Shown here: positions 6,712-14,018 of the stretch, in pieces | Numbering within the stretch: position 1 is the stretch's first letter | How the letters are laid out: each line of letters begins with the position of its first letter | IMG/VR virus record: IMGVR_UViG_3300038369_000022 | Span: 1 to 20,883 of that record | From: a virus | Length of the DNA: 20,883 nt | Reading direction: 5' to 3' (one strand) | Program-made: the position numbers and the translations under genes | The notes under the pieces: generated by a model | Seen by the model: only the letters and a program-made list of their open reading frames with translations | Told to the model about the DNA's origin: nothing | Databases searched by the model: none

Positions 6712-7077
6712 ATGGCAAATACATTTAAAACAGTCACATTTGCAGCCGAGCCAGCCAGTGCAGGGACTCCATATGTAATGTATACAGTGGCAGGAAGCAC
6801 TACAACTGTTGTCTTAGGTTTAGTTCTTGCAAATATACATACAGCACAAGTTACAGCAACAGTCAGGTTAGTTAGTGATACAGGTAGCAGAGGTGGTTCA
6901 AACAACGTAACAAACGGAACAAGTATTATTGTACAAGATGCACCCATACCTGTTGGAAGTAGTTTAGAGCTACTATCGGGTAACAAAGTTGTATTAGAAG
7001 CTACCGATCAAATTACTATAGATTGTTCTGTAGCAGACAAATTAAGTGGCACACTAAGTATTATGGAGATAACATAA
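6712..7077 (+). CDS. Small beta-rich virion protein, related in plan to 17573-17902
   Basis: 121 residues beginning MANTFKTVTFAAEPASAGTP. The pattern is YTVAGSTTTVVLGLVLANIH, then strands, then NGTSIIVQDAPIPVGSSLEL and NKVVLEATDQITIDCSVADK, ending LSIMEIT. This is a compact beta-sandwich type pattern (a YxxxxxxTxxVxxLxxAN opening and a VxLExxDxIxxxxS ending) seen in small phage structural proteins; the exact role is not known. It sits between the long fibre and the 361-aa fibre, 4 bases after one and one base before the other. A small protein near the nozzle gene (17573-17902) shows the same plan. A fibre-base or tail-tip part is plausible. Confidence 0.82.
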   Translation: MANTFKTVTFAAEPASAGTPYVMYTVAGSTTTVVLGLVLANIHTAQVTATVRLVSDTGSRGGSNNVTNGTSIIVQDAPIPVGSSLELLSGNKVVLEATDQITIDCSVADKLSGTLSIMEIT

Positions 7078-7078
7078 G

Positions 7079-8164
7079 ATGGCATACATCGGTAATCCAC
7101 CTGCTAATAGATTTGTAGCACCTAAAGCAGCGTCTGTATTTTCAGGCGATGGTTCTACAACTGCATTTACATTAGACCATGCAGTAGGGTCTGATGAAGA
7201 TATACTTGTATCGGTGGATGGTGTTATACAAGAGCCATCTGTAGCATATGCAGTTAGCAACGGAACTACACTTACATTTACTGCTGCACCATCAAGTAAC
7301 TCAGGTAATAATATCTTTGTGTATTATTTGTTTAGGACAGTAGGCACAGTAAGTCATCCAAGTAATAATGCGTTACAAGCATCGGATATAACCATAGACA
7401 CCACGACCTTAGTAACAGATAGTACAAATAATCGTGTGGGTATGGGAATTGTAAGTCCTGATGGAACTTTGCACGTTCATTCTGCTACAGCAGGAAGTGT
7501 TACAGCTAATACGGATGCTGATGATTTAGTAGTTGAAAATAGTGGTCACGCAGGAATAAATATTTTAAGTCCTGATGCAAATAGGTCAGCCATACAGTTT
7601 GGACACACCTCTGATAATTTAAAACTGCAAATTAGACATGATGGTGGAACTAGTCTAAGTCAAATTATTTCTGACGATACACTTACCTTTAATGTAGGTG
7701 GTGGTACGGAGAGGATGAGAATTGACACGAATGGTCATATAACCAAGCCAACTCAACCAGCTTTTTCAGTAGCACCACCTAGTAATCAACTTAATGTATC
7801 AGATAGTGATGTTATTGTATTATCAAATGAAGCATTTGACCAAAATGGAGATTTTGCATCTAACACATTTACTGCACCAGTTACTGGAAAGTATCAACTA
7901 CAAGTTACTGGTAGGGTTGACCAAATAGATACAGATGCTAATTGGGTTAGAATTGAAATGGTTACTTCTAATAGAGAATATCAAGAAAGTATAATTGACC
8001 CTGATGCTTTTGATAGAGATCCTGATCATTGGTCTTTTCATTTTGCTTTATTAGCAGATATGGATGCTAATGATACAGTATTTTTAAGATGGGGTCAGTC
8101 AGGTGGTAGTGCTACGGCTGACGTTGATACACAATTTCGTTTTTCAGGCTACTTAGTAGCATAA
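7079..8164 (+). CDS. Tail fibre protein with MAYIG anchor and C1q-like C-terminal domain
   Basis: 361 residues. The N-terminus MAYIGNPPANRFVAPKAASV, followed by FSGDGSTTAFTLDHAV and ILVSVDGVIQEP, is a T7 gp17-type tail-attachment pattern common in phage fibres. The middle has a shaft segment (RVGMGIVSPDGTLHVHSATA; FNVGGGTERMRIDTNGHI). The C-terminal ~130 residues (from QPAFSVAPPSNQL) contain FDQNGDFASNTFTAPVTGKY and end FRFSGYLVA, which resembles the C1q/TNF-like jelly-roll fold used as a trimeric head for binding. That head is shared with the protein at 8513-9016. It probably contacts the host surface. The fold call is from motif resemblance; specificity is unknown. Confidence 0.88.
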   Translation: MAYIGNPPANRFVAPKAASVFSGDGSTTAFTLDHAVGSDEDILVSVDGVIQEPSVAYAVSNGTTLTFTAAPSSNSGNNIFVYYLFRTVGTVSHPSNNALQASDITIDTTTLVTDSTNNRVGMGIVSPDGTLHVHSATAGSVTANTDADDLVVENSGHAGINILSPDANRSAIQFGHTSDNLKLQIRHDGGTSLSQIISDDTLTFNVGGGTERMRIDTNGHITKPTQPAFSVAPPSNQLNVSDSDVIVLSNEAFDQNGDFASNTFTAPVTGKYQLQVTGRVDQIDTDANWVRIEMVTSNREYQESIIDPDAFDRDPDHWSFHFALLADMDANDTVFLRWGQSGGSATADVDTQFRFSGYLVA

Positions 8165-8203
8165 GCCAAGAGTGAAACAACTCAATCATAAAGGAGATAA
8201 AAA

Positions 8204-8503
8204 ATGGCAAATCACACAAAGACAATAACATTAACAGATTTACAACAAAAGATTTTGTCTAATGATTTATACAATGACGTATCTGACAACAAAGGTATAG
8301 ACGAGTGGTTGGATGGTGCAATCAATGGCAAGATAAACAACTGTTGGAAGCGTATGCAGACAGAGTGGACTACAAAGTTGATGAACGACAGTAGCTTCAC
8401 AGACCCCATACCAAGCAACCAAGCAGACTTTGTTGCACTTGTAACTGCAAGAAGTGACTATAAGACACGCAAACAAAGAGATGATGCAAATAAAATTGAG
8501 TAG
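8204..8503 (+). CDS. Small helical protein between fibre genes, function unknown
   Basis: 99 residues with a strong AAAGGAGATAAAAA ribosome-binding site. It is mostly charged and helical, with ITLTDLQQKILSNDLYNDVS, IDEWLDGAINGKINNCWKRM, and the C-terminal FVALVTARSDYKTRKQRDDA. I recall similar proteins between tail-fibre genes of marine phages, with the DGAINGKINxCxxRM segment as their most typical part. It is not beta-rich, so it is unlikely to be a fibre; a chaperone or assembly factor for the neighbouring fibres is a reasonable guess, nothing more. The 39 bases ahead of it hold only the ribosome-binding site. Confidence 0.8.
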   Translation: MANHTKTITLTDLQQKILSNDLYNDVSDNKGIDEWLDGAINGKINNCWKRMQTEWTTKLMNDSSFTDPIPSNQADFVALVTARSDYKTRKQRDDANKIE

Positions 8504-8512
8504 GAATAACGA

Positions 8513-9016
8513 ATGGCATTAACAAAAATACAAGGTTCAGGCATAAGTGGTGTAACTATTTCTGCTAACAATGAAATAAATATGACATCACAACCTGCTT
8601 TTAGTGTTCACAAAAATGGCACACATCAAGAAAATTTTGCCAATGATGGTTCAGCAGTCACAGTTACTTGGAGTACAGAAAGGTTTGATAATAATAACGA
8701 TTTTTCATCAAATACATTCACTGCTCCTGTTACAGGAAAATATCTTTTAACTTTGGTAATGAGAATTAATACTTTAGATACAGTGCCAACTTATTATATT
8801 CCTACGATAGTAACATCTAATCAAAGTTATAGAGACATTATAGACCCTAATTACGCATCCGACCTTAATTATAAGGCTTTTAAAGTAGTAGTAGTAGCAG
8901 ATATGGATGCAAGTGATACTTGCACCGTAACAATGCAACAAAGTGGGGGAGACCAAGCTAGTGATATCAACGGTGACAATCCTTACACATATTTCACAGG
9001 TGCATTACTATGTTAG
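8513..9016 (+). CDS. Short fibre-like protein: adaptor plus C1q-like head
   Basis: 167 residues. A short N-terminus (MALTKIQGSGISGVTISANN) is followed by NMTSQPAFSVHKNGTHQENF and a C1q-like domain whose centre reads FDNNNDFSSNTFTAPVTGKY. It ends TYFTGALLC. The head matches the C-terminal third of the 361-aa fibre: both contain QPAFSV, then F(D)(Q/N)N(G/N)DF(A/S)SNTFTAPVTGKY, (I/V)VTSN(R/Q), I(I)DP, and ADMDA(N/S)DT. So this protein is essentially that head without the long shaft. It could assemble with the larger fibre or offer a second binding specificity. The start follows an AGGAATAACG site. Its short N-terminus (MALTKIQGSGI) is a pattern known from other phage fibre proteins. Confidence 0.85.
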   Translation: MALTKIQGSGISGVTISANNEINMTSQPAFSVHKNGTHQENFANDGSAVTVTWSTERFDNNNDFSSNTFTAPVTGKYLLTLVMRINTLDTVPTYYIPTIVTSNQSYRDIIDPNYASDLNYKAFKVVVVADMDASDTCTVTMQQSGGDQASDINGDNPYTYFTGALLC

Positions 9017-9026
9017 GAGATAATTT

Positions 9027-10826
9027 ATGGCATATATAGGAGTCAGTCCATCTAACGGAGTTCGTAGGGTTCACACCTACACTGCCACAGCATCGCAGAC
9101 CACATTTAGTGGTGCAGGTGCAGAGGGTACATCTTTAAGTTACAAAGACAGTAACTTTGTAGATGTGTATCAAAATGGTATCAAGTTAGGTGATGCAGAC
9201 TATACATCAACAAGTGGTACATCAATCGTACTAGCACAAGGAGCATCCGTAGATGACCTCGTGGTAGTCGTAGTATTTGATGTGTTCTCGGTAGCAGACA
9301 CTGTAAGTAAAGCAGATGGTGGTACGTTTGATGGTGCAGTTACTATGGCAGGTACACTTGGGGTTACAGGTGCTACTACATTAACAGGTGGTGTGTCAGG
9401 TAACACAACATTTAGTGGTGAGATAATAACATCTACAAGTGGCACATCAAATGTAAGAATTGGAGAAAATGCAGGAGATGCTATTGCAAGTGGAGGAAAT
9501 TATAATGTACTCATTGGAGATGAAGCTGGAACAGCACTTACAACTGGTGATAATAACACATTTGTAGGATATGCTTCTGGAGATGCTCAAACAGTTGCAG
9601 ATAACAATACAGCAGTTGGGTATGAAGCATTAAGTACAAATGTAAATGGTAGTGCATGTGTTGCTATAGGTTACAGAGCTTTAAAAACACAAAACTATGG
9701 TAGTGCTACAGATTCTTTCAATGTTGCGATTGGAAATGTAGCAGGAACATCAATAACTACTGGTACTTTAAACACTTTAGTTGGCTCAATATCTGGAGAT
9801 GCACTAACTACTGGTATTACAAATGTTGCACTCGGATATGGTTCATTGACCTCTGACACAGCAGGAAACAGGTCAACTGCTTTAGGTTACAACACACTTC
9901 AGAATCAAAATCTTTCTAGCTCTACAGATACTTACAATACAGCAGTAGGATTTCAAGCAGGTATAAGTGTAACAACAGGACTCTACAATACGTTAATGGG
10001 TGGACAAGCAGGTGATGCCTTAACTGATGCTGACTATAACACTTATATTGGATACAGTGCTGGTGGTGCTGATGATTTAGGAAGTTATAATGTTGCAGTG
10101 GGAGCAGGTGCTTTATCAACTTTAAATTATTCAGGTGCAACAAATGGACAGAATGTAGCAGTTGGATATAATGCCCTACAAGATCAAACAACAGCAGTGC
10201 AAAATACTGCTGTAGGAAATCATGCTGGTGGAGGTGTTACTACAGGAAGTTACAATATCTTTATAGGAAATGCAGCAGGAGACCATGATAACCCTACTAC
10301 AACTGGTGGTCCTAATATTGTTATAGGTGCATATGCAGACACTTCGGCTGGAGCAAGTACTCATCAAATTGTTATGGGGTATAATGTTACTGGGTCTGGA
10401 GATAACAACTTTACTTTTGGTAACACAGGCACAGATTCAAATATTGCTTTTGGTGCAACATCTATAACTGCGCCATCAGACATTAGACTTAAAGAAGATA
10501 TTAAAGACGAAACTGTAGGTCTTGAATTTATAAATGAACTAAGACCTGTGACATTTAGGTGGAAAAAAGCAAAAGATGTGCCATCTGAAATGAAAGTACA
10601 TTCTGATTCAGAAGAAAGAGTTATGAATGGTAAATATAATCATGGATTCATAGCACAAGAAGTTAAATCTGTAATTGATAAATATGACATTAAAGATGGT
10701 TTTGGAATGTGGACAGAAGATGAAGTAGATGGTAGACAAAGAGTTGCACCATCAGAATTAATACCTATGCTTGTGAAAGCCATACAAGAGTTATCAGCAG
10801 AAATAAAAGCATTAAAAAGAGAGTAA
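9027..10826 (+). CDS. Tail fibre with S74 intramolecular chaperone (autocleaving) C-terminus
   Basis: 599 residues. MAYIGVSPSNGVRRVHTYTA starts a tail-attachment domain (about 1-95), followed by a short shaft and then a long head-type repeat region (about 142-480) with motifs such as NTAVGYEAL, NVAIGNVAGTSITTG and NTFVGYASG. Residues 484-599 form a Peptidase_S74 / endosialidase-type intramolecular chaperone: SDIRLKEDI (Ser484, Asp485, Arg487, Lys489), FRWKKAKDVP, HGFIAQEV, and a C-terminal coiled-coil LIPMLVKAIQELSAEIKALK. In this family the chaperone helps the trimer fold and then cuts itself off just before the Ser of SDxRxK, so cleavage before Ser484 is predicted. It would serve as a receptor-binding fibre. 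Confidence 0.93.
   Translation: MAYIGVSPSNGVRRVHTYTATASQTTFSGAGAEGTSLSYKDSNFVDVYQNGIKLGDADYTSTSGTSIVLAQGASVDDLVVVVVFDVFSVADTVSKADGGTFDGAVTMAGTLGVTGATTLTGGVSGNTTFSGEIITSTSGTSNVRIGENAGDAIASGGNYNVLIGDEAGTALTTGDNNTFVGYASGDAQTVADNNTAVGYEALSTNVNGSACVAIGYRALKTQNYGSATDSFNVAIGNVAGTSITTGTLNTLVGSISGDALTTGITNVALGYGSLTSDTAGNRSTALGYNTLQNQNLSSSTDTYNTAVGFQAGISVTTGLYNTLMGGQAGDALTDADYNTYIGYSAGGADDLGSYNVAVGAGALSTLNYSGATNGQNVAVGYNALQDQTTAVQNTAVGNHAGGGVTTGSYNIFIGNAAGDHDNPTTTGGPNIVIGAYADTSAGASTHQIVMGYNVTGSGDNNFTFGNTGTDSNIAFGATSITAPSDIRLKEDIKDETVGLEFINELRPVTFRWKKAKDVPSEMKVHSDSEERVMNGKYNHGFIAQEVKSVIDKYDIKDGFGMWTEDEVDGRQRVAPSELIPMLVKAIQELSAEIKALKRE
9450..10466 (+). repeat. Degenerate head-type repeat region in the S74 fibre
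   Basis: Residues about 142-480 carry repeated units built around N(T/V)(A/F/L)(V/I)G(Y/N)...AG or AL, spaced roughly 18-28 residues apart, for example NVRIGENAGDAIASGGNYNV, NTFVGYASGDAQ, NTAVGYEALSTN and NTAVGNHAGGGVTTGSYNIF. The pattern resembles the left-handed beta-roll heads of trimeric adhesins of the YadA type. The copies are too diverged at base level to be recent duplicates. Confidence 0.75.
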
Positions 10827-10827
10827 T

Positions 10828-11100
10828 ATGACAAGAACAGCAGAAGAGATAGCACAAGCACATAAGGCTTGTTTAGATGGAGCAGATACAATCAATGTTG
10901 TAATCGCTACCCATGCAAAAGGCAGTGATGCAACAGAAGATGACTTTGGACATGGCATGACACATGACGAGAAGAAAGAAAGAGTTGCTCGTAGTGTTAG
11001 CTATCTTAAATATCAGAAGACGTTAACGGATTGGGATAAAGAAGATTTTACAGTTATAGATAAAGCTATAAAAGACGCAGATATATTTACAGGAGACTAA
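10828..11100 (+). CDS. Small acidic protein downstream of the S74 fibre, function unknown
   Basis: 90 residues beginning MTRTAEEIAQAHKACLDGAD. It continues with a charged helical body (TEDDFGHGMTHDEKKERVAR; SVSYLKYQKTLTDWDKEDFT) and ends AIKDADIFTGD. The start is one base after the fibre stop (taatATG), so it is co-translated with the fibre. It has no signal peptide or membrane segment. I have seen similar small proteins after marine phage fibres but know no function; a fibre assembly role is inferred from position alone. Confidence 0.78.
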   Translation: MTRTAEEIAQAHKACLDGADTINVVIATHAKGSDATEDDFGHGMTHDEKKERVARSVSYLKYQKTLTDWDKEDFTVIDKAIKDADIFTGD

Positions 11101-11101
11101 T

Positions 11102-12193
11102 GTGACCAAAGCAGCAGAATTAGCAAAGATGGGTGAAGTCCTAACCAATAGTCAGATTGGTAGAAAAAACATCATAATTAATGGTGGTATGCAAATTTCA
11201 CAAAGATCCACATCAGAAACAGGTTTAGGTGCTGCCTCTGGTTACTTTACATTAGATAGATATTACATGGTTGAAAATGATGCTTCAGCAGGTAGATTTA
11301 CTATGTCACAATCTGCTGTCACAGATTTAAAGGGTTTCTCAAACGCATTAAAAATTGATTGTACAACAGCAGATACCTCTATAGCAGCAGGTGAAGCATT
11401 AATCATACAATATAGAGGTGAGGGTTTTGATTGCCAACAACTTAAAGCAACAAGTACAACAACAAGAGCTTTTACTTTATCATTCTATGCCAAATCAAAT
11501 GCAAGTAGAGCCATAGCATCAGAAATTAATTTTTCAAATGGAACAAATAAAAGTGCAAGTAAATTACACACTATTGGAACATCGTGGGCAAGATATACAA
11601 TGACAGTTCCTGCTGCAAGTAGTACACAAATTGACAATGATAATTCACATGAACTAAGTGTAAACCTTTGGCTTCATGCAGGTTCTACCTTTTCAAGTGG
11701 AACAATGAGTGCATCACTAGAACCCATAACAAATGCAAATAGAGCAGTAGGAATAGGAAGCATATTTGCATCAACTGACAACGAAATAGAAATTACAGGC
11801 ATACAACTAGAAGTAGGCTCACAAGCCACACCATTTGAGCATAGGTCATTTGGGGAAGAATTACTTTTGTGTCAGAGGTATTTTCAAAAGTATTCTGATG
11901 TTTCTGGAGAAGGTTATATAACAAATGGTATGATAACAGGCACTAGATTTTATGGAGTTATTAGATGGTCTACAACGATGAGAGCAGTGCCAACAGTTGC
12001 AGGAACTAGTGGTGATTTTAACGTACAAAGTTCAGCTAATAGTGCAAGTGGTTATAGTATAGATGAACAACATAATCCAACAGTTGATTCTGTCCGTCTT
12101 AGAACTGGCTCAAATAGTAACTTAACAAATGGTCAAGGTGCTATTTTAAGATTTGGAGAAGCAGGAAATTTAACAGCAGATTCGGAGTTATAA
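11102..12193 (+). CDS. Receptor-binding-type tail fibre protein, GTG start
   Basis: 363 residues. The N-terminus contains NIIINGGMQISQRST at about residues 21-35, followed by YFTLDRYYMVENDAS; this NGGMxISQR...LDRY pattern is typical of tail-fibre and receptor-binding proteins in many phages. The middle has beta-sandwich features (AFTLSFYAKSNASRAIASEI; WARYTMTVPAASSTQ; EITGIQLEVGSQATPFEHRS), reminiscent of carbohydrate-binding modules. The C-terminal 100 residues (from ELLLCQRYFQKY) are more variable in type, ending GEAGNLTADSEL. The start must be GTG at 11102: the ATG at 11100 is followed at once by TGA, and the next codons give TKAAELAKMGEVLTNSQIGR. It probably binds surface sugars. Confidence 0.88.
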   Translation: MTKAAELAKMGEVLTNSQIGRKNIIINGGMQISQRSTSETGLGAASGYFTLDRYYMVENDASAGRFTMSQSAVTDLKGFSNALKIDCTTADTSIAAGEALIIQYRGEGFDCQQLKATSTTTRAFTLSFYAKSNASRAIASEINFSNGTNKSASKLHTIGTSWARYTMTVPAASSTQIDNDNSHELSVNLWLHAGSTFSSGTMSASLEPITNANRAVGIGSIFASTDNEIEITGIQLEVGSQATPFEHRSFGEELLLCQRYFQKYSDVSGEGYITNGMITGTRFYGVIRWSTTMRAVPTVAGTSGDFNVQSSANSASGYSIDEQHNPTVDSVRLRTGSNSNLTNGQGAILRFGEAGNLTADSEL

Positions 12194-12195
12194 AT

Positions 12196-12381
12196 ATGGA
12201 TATTCAATCAGCACAATATGTACAAGATGAAGGTGGTCAAAACAGTTGTATTAAACTTGTTTTATCAAATATGCCAAATAATGTTCCGTATTTATTAGTA
12301 CCTTTGAGTAATGACAACAGACACTACCAAGCAATCCAAGAATGGGTAGCTGAAGGCAACAAGATAGAGGAAGCTGATTGA
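12196..12381 (+). CDS. Small phage protein with W-x-AEGN-x-I-x-EAD ending
   Basis: 61 residues: MDIQSAQYVQDEGGQNSCIK, then LVPLSNDNRHYQAIQEWVAE, ending GNKIEEAD. The ending (Y-x-x-I-x-x-W-V-x-E-G-N-x-I-x-x-A-D) is a familiar pattern in small proteins next to phage fibres and in fibre-assembly contexts; the function is not established. The start lies 2 bases after the fibre stop and the end overlaps the next start (TGATG at 12379-12383), so it is tightly linked to its neighbours. Confidence 0.83.
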   Translation: MDIQSAQYVQDEGGQNSCIKLVLSNMPNNVPYLLVPLSNDNRHYQAIQEWVAEGNKIEEAD

Positions 12382-12593
12382 TGGAAGAAAAATCAAATAT
12401 TATAAGTATAAACGACAAGAAGTATGACGCTAGTAATCTCACTAAAGAACAGGGTTATTGCATAGAACAGATACAAGAGTGTCAGACAGAAGCACACAAA
12501 TTAAAAAAACAATTAGATAGAGTAACTATTTCTCAGAATGTTTACACCAACAATCTCATACAACTTTTGAAAGATAAAGAGGTAAAGGAGTGA
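12381..12593 (+). CDS. Small helical protein, DUF6447-like
   Basis: 70 residues from ATG at 12381. A TTG three bases upstream (12378) would add one Met, but the ATG forms the usual TGATG overlap with the previous stop. The N-terminal beta segment IISINDKKYDASNLTKEQGY is followed by a long amphipathic helix, IEQIQECQTEAHKLKKQLDR plus QNVYTNNLIQLLKD. This matches my recollection of DUF6447 (short proteins with I-x-(I/L)-(N/D)-(D/G)-K-x-Y plus a helix), whose function is unknown. The coiled-coil-like helix suggests oligomer formation. Its stop overlaps the next gene's GTG by 4 bases (GTGA). Confidence 0.82.
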   Translation: MEEKSNIISINDKKYDASNLTKEQGYCIEQIQECQTEAHKLKKQLDRVTISQNVYTNNLIQLLKDKEVKE

Positions 12594-12748
12594 AGGTATC
12601 AGACGTGAAGGCACAAATAGACACACACGAAGCTGTTTGTGCAGAAAGATGGAAAGAGACTATATTAAGAATAAAACGTATCGAGCATATAATGATAGGT
12701 ACTGCAGGAACAACAATTATCCTTTTAGTGGGGTTATTAGTAAGGTGA
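12590..12748 (+). CDS. XhlA-like small membrane protein (putative lysis accessory), GTG start
   Basis: 52 residues from GTG at 12590, overlapping the previous stop by 4 bases (GTGA) and preceded by AAAGGA. Sequence: MKVSDVKAQIDTHEAVCAER, a charged helical stretch (residues 21-33, ETILRIKRIEHI), then one membrane segment IMIGTAGTTIILLVGLLV (34-51). A helical N-terminal part followed by a single C-terminal TM is the layout of the haemolysin XhlA family, whose phage members act with holins in lysis. The family call is by layout plus recollection of similar marine phage proteins. Its place upstream of the holin and lysozyme genes supports a lysis role. An alternative is a small membrane anchor unrelated to lysis. 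Confidence 0.72.
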   Translation: MKVSDVKAQIDTHEAVCAERWKETILRIKRIEHIMIGTAGTTIILLVGLLVR

Positions 12749-12754
12749 TTATAT

Positions 12755-13507
12755 ATGGATCCTGTAACAATATCATTAGCTATGGGCGTAGCGTCAAAAG
12801 CATTTGATGCAATAAAAAAAGGATTTTCGGTAGGGCGTGACATAGAACAAATGTCTGGTGATATCGGACGCTGGATGGGAGCTGTATCTGATGTTGACAA
12901 CGCTGAAAAACAAGCAAAGAATCCTCCCCTTTTCGGTAAATTGTTTAAAGCTGGGTCTATTGAAGAGGCAGCTCTCTCTGCTTATGCAGCTAAAAAGAAA
13001 CTTGAGGAACAAAGATACGAACTCAAGATGTTTCTAAATATGACCTATGGGCCACAGGCTTATGACGATCTATTAAAGATGGAAGGTCAAATACGAAAAG
13101 AACGACAGCAAACAATTTACAAACAACAACAGTTACGAAGGCAAATAGGTGAGGCTATCACTTGGTTGATTGTTGTGGGTATTATAGGTGGTTTTTGCGT
13201 GTTGGTTGCAGGTATATGGATAAAAAAAGCAAAAGCATACGAGTACAAATCTAAAGATTATTCTAGGCAACAACAAGAATGGCGTAATCCAGACCCAAAA
13301 AAGTACACAACTTGTAGACTTAAAAAAAGAATTACGTCAAAATATACAGACAAAAGAGCTTGTATCTATGAGGGAGGAAATAGAACTTTTACAATGTTGA
13401 TCGAAACATGGTGCCCTAAAAAATATAAGTGTGTGTATGATCCGAATGGCACTGAACCAGACATAGATAAAGTTATGGAAAGTCTTAGGAGTATAGGTAG
13501 AAAATAA
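12755..13507 (+). CDS. Single-TM protein with Cys-rich C-terminal domain, function unknown
   Basis: 250 residues. The N-terminal MDPVTISLAMGVASKAFDAI resembles phage proteins with an amphipathic start. A helical region follows (about 64-133), including SIEEAALSAYAAKKKLEEQR and YGPQAYDDLLKMEGQIRKER. One TM helix spans about residues 135-156 (ITWLIVVGIIGGFCVLVAGI). The C-terminal ~90 residues contain Cys187, Cys203, Cys220 and Cys226 around TSKYTDKRACIYEGGNRTFT and PKKYKCVYDPNG. If the basic stretch after the TM stays inside, the Cys region is cytoplasmic; if it is exported, the cysteines may pair. I recall similar hypothetical proteins in marine phages. It sits between lysis-type membrane proteins, so a lysis-related role is possible but unproven. 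Confidence 0.8.
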   Translation: MDPVTISLAMGVASKAFDAIKKGFSVGRDIEQMSGDIGRWMGAVSDVDNAEKQAKNPPLFGKLFKAGSIEEAALSAYAAKKKLEEQRYELKMFLNMTYGPQAYDDLLKMEGQIRKERQQTIYKQQQLRRQIGEAITWLIVVGIIGGFCVLVAGIWIKKAKAYEYKSKDYSRQQQEWRNPDPKKYTTCRLKKRITSKYTDKRACIYEGGNRTFTMLIETWCPKKYKCVYDPNGTEPDIDKVMESLRSIGRK

Positions 13508-13821
13508 TGGCAGCAAAAAAATTACAAGTAAAAAGTAAATACAACGAATATGATTTAGATGGTGATGGCATAGTTTCTGATGAAGAACTTGCTAACATGA
13601 AAGAAATAAAAGAAACAGAAACCGCTCTTCGCAAGAATCTTGCACAACTACGTATGGCTAGATACACACTAATAGCTATGGGTGCGTTTACTTTAGCTAT
13701 GTTTTTTGTTGATGTAGAACGTGTCAAAGCATTAGCTGACATAAGTAATTTGTTTTATTTGTCAGGAGCTGGTATAGTAGGAGCATACATGGGAACAACT
13801 GCTTGGATGAATAAAAAATGA
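13507..13821 (+). CDS. EF-hand plus two-TM protein, putative holin
   Basis: 104 residues. Residues 16-27 read DLDGDGIVSDEE, a textbook 12-residue EF-hand calcium loop: Asp at 1, 3 and 5, Gly at 6, Val at 8, Ser at 9, Glu at 12. After a charged linker there are two hydrophobic segments, about 52-68 (YTLIAMGAFTLAMFFVD) and about 81-98 (NLFYLSGAGIVGAYMGTT), with a basic tail. Two-TM proteins of this size in a lysis region are usually holins. I recall EF-hand/holin-like proteins in marine phages. Calcium binding by a lone EF-hand next to a membrane would be unusual but is strongly suggested by the motif. The start overlaps the preceding stop by one base (TAATG). Confidence 0.82.
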   Translation: MAAKKLQVKSKYNEYDLDGDGIVSDEELANMKEIKETETALRKNLAQLRMARYTLIAMGAFTLAMFFVDVERVKALADISNLFYLSGAGIVGAYMGTTAWMNKK

Positions 13822-14018
13822 CAGCATTTATGTTAGCATGCTATCTTAACGGAGTCGCACAAGGTGCGATATATTTTAAATCTGTTAATGATTGCACATA
13901 TTATACTAAATTTTTAAGTGAACAGGAGTTTGACAGCGAGCTAGGTGAAAAGCAAACATACAAATGTATATGCAAACTTGTGCCGCAAGTTAATGAAAAG
14001 AAAGTGAGGGTATATTAA
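13818..14018 (+). CDS. Small Cys-containing protein in the lysis region, function unknown
   Basis: 66 residues starting with ATG at 13818, overlapping the previous stop by 4 bases (ATGA). The start MTAFMLACYLNGVAQGAIYF is hydrophobic, but too short and polar to be a clear signal peptide or membrane helix. Cys residues at about 8, 26, 50 and 52 (KCICK) and the body KSVNDCTYYTKFLSEQEFDS suggest a small disulphide-bearing domain exposed outside the cytoplasm. No family recognised. Its stop shares an A with the 3TM holin start (TAATG at 14016-14020). Lysis-accessory or superinfection-exclusion roles are possible guesses. Confidence 0.72.
   Translation: MTAFMLACYLNGVAQGAIYFKSVNDCTYYTKFLSEQEFDSELGEKQTYKCICKLVPQVNEKKVRVY

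Noticed and set aside
6194-6724. Minus-strand open frame opposite the second repeat block
   Set aside because: Same reason: a mirror of the AELNILDGVT repeats, without motif or start signal.
11900-12193. Diversity-generating variable region at the end of the receptor-binding protein
   Set aside because: No second copy of this segment, no reverse transcriptase and no adenine-biased template were visible in the window.
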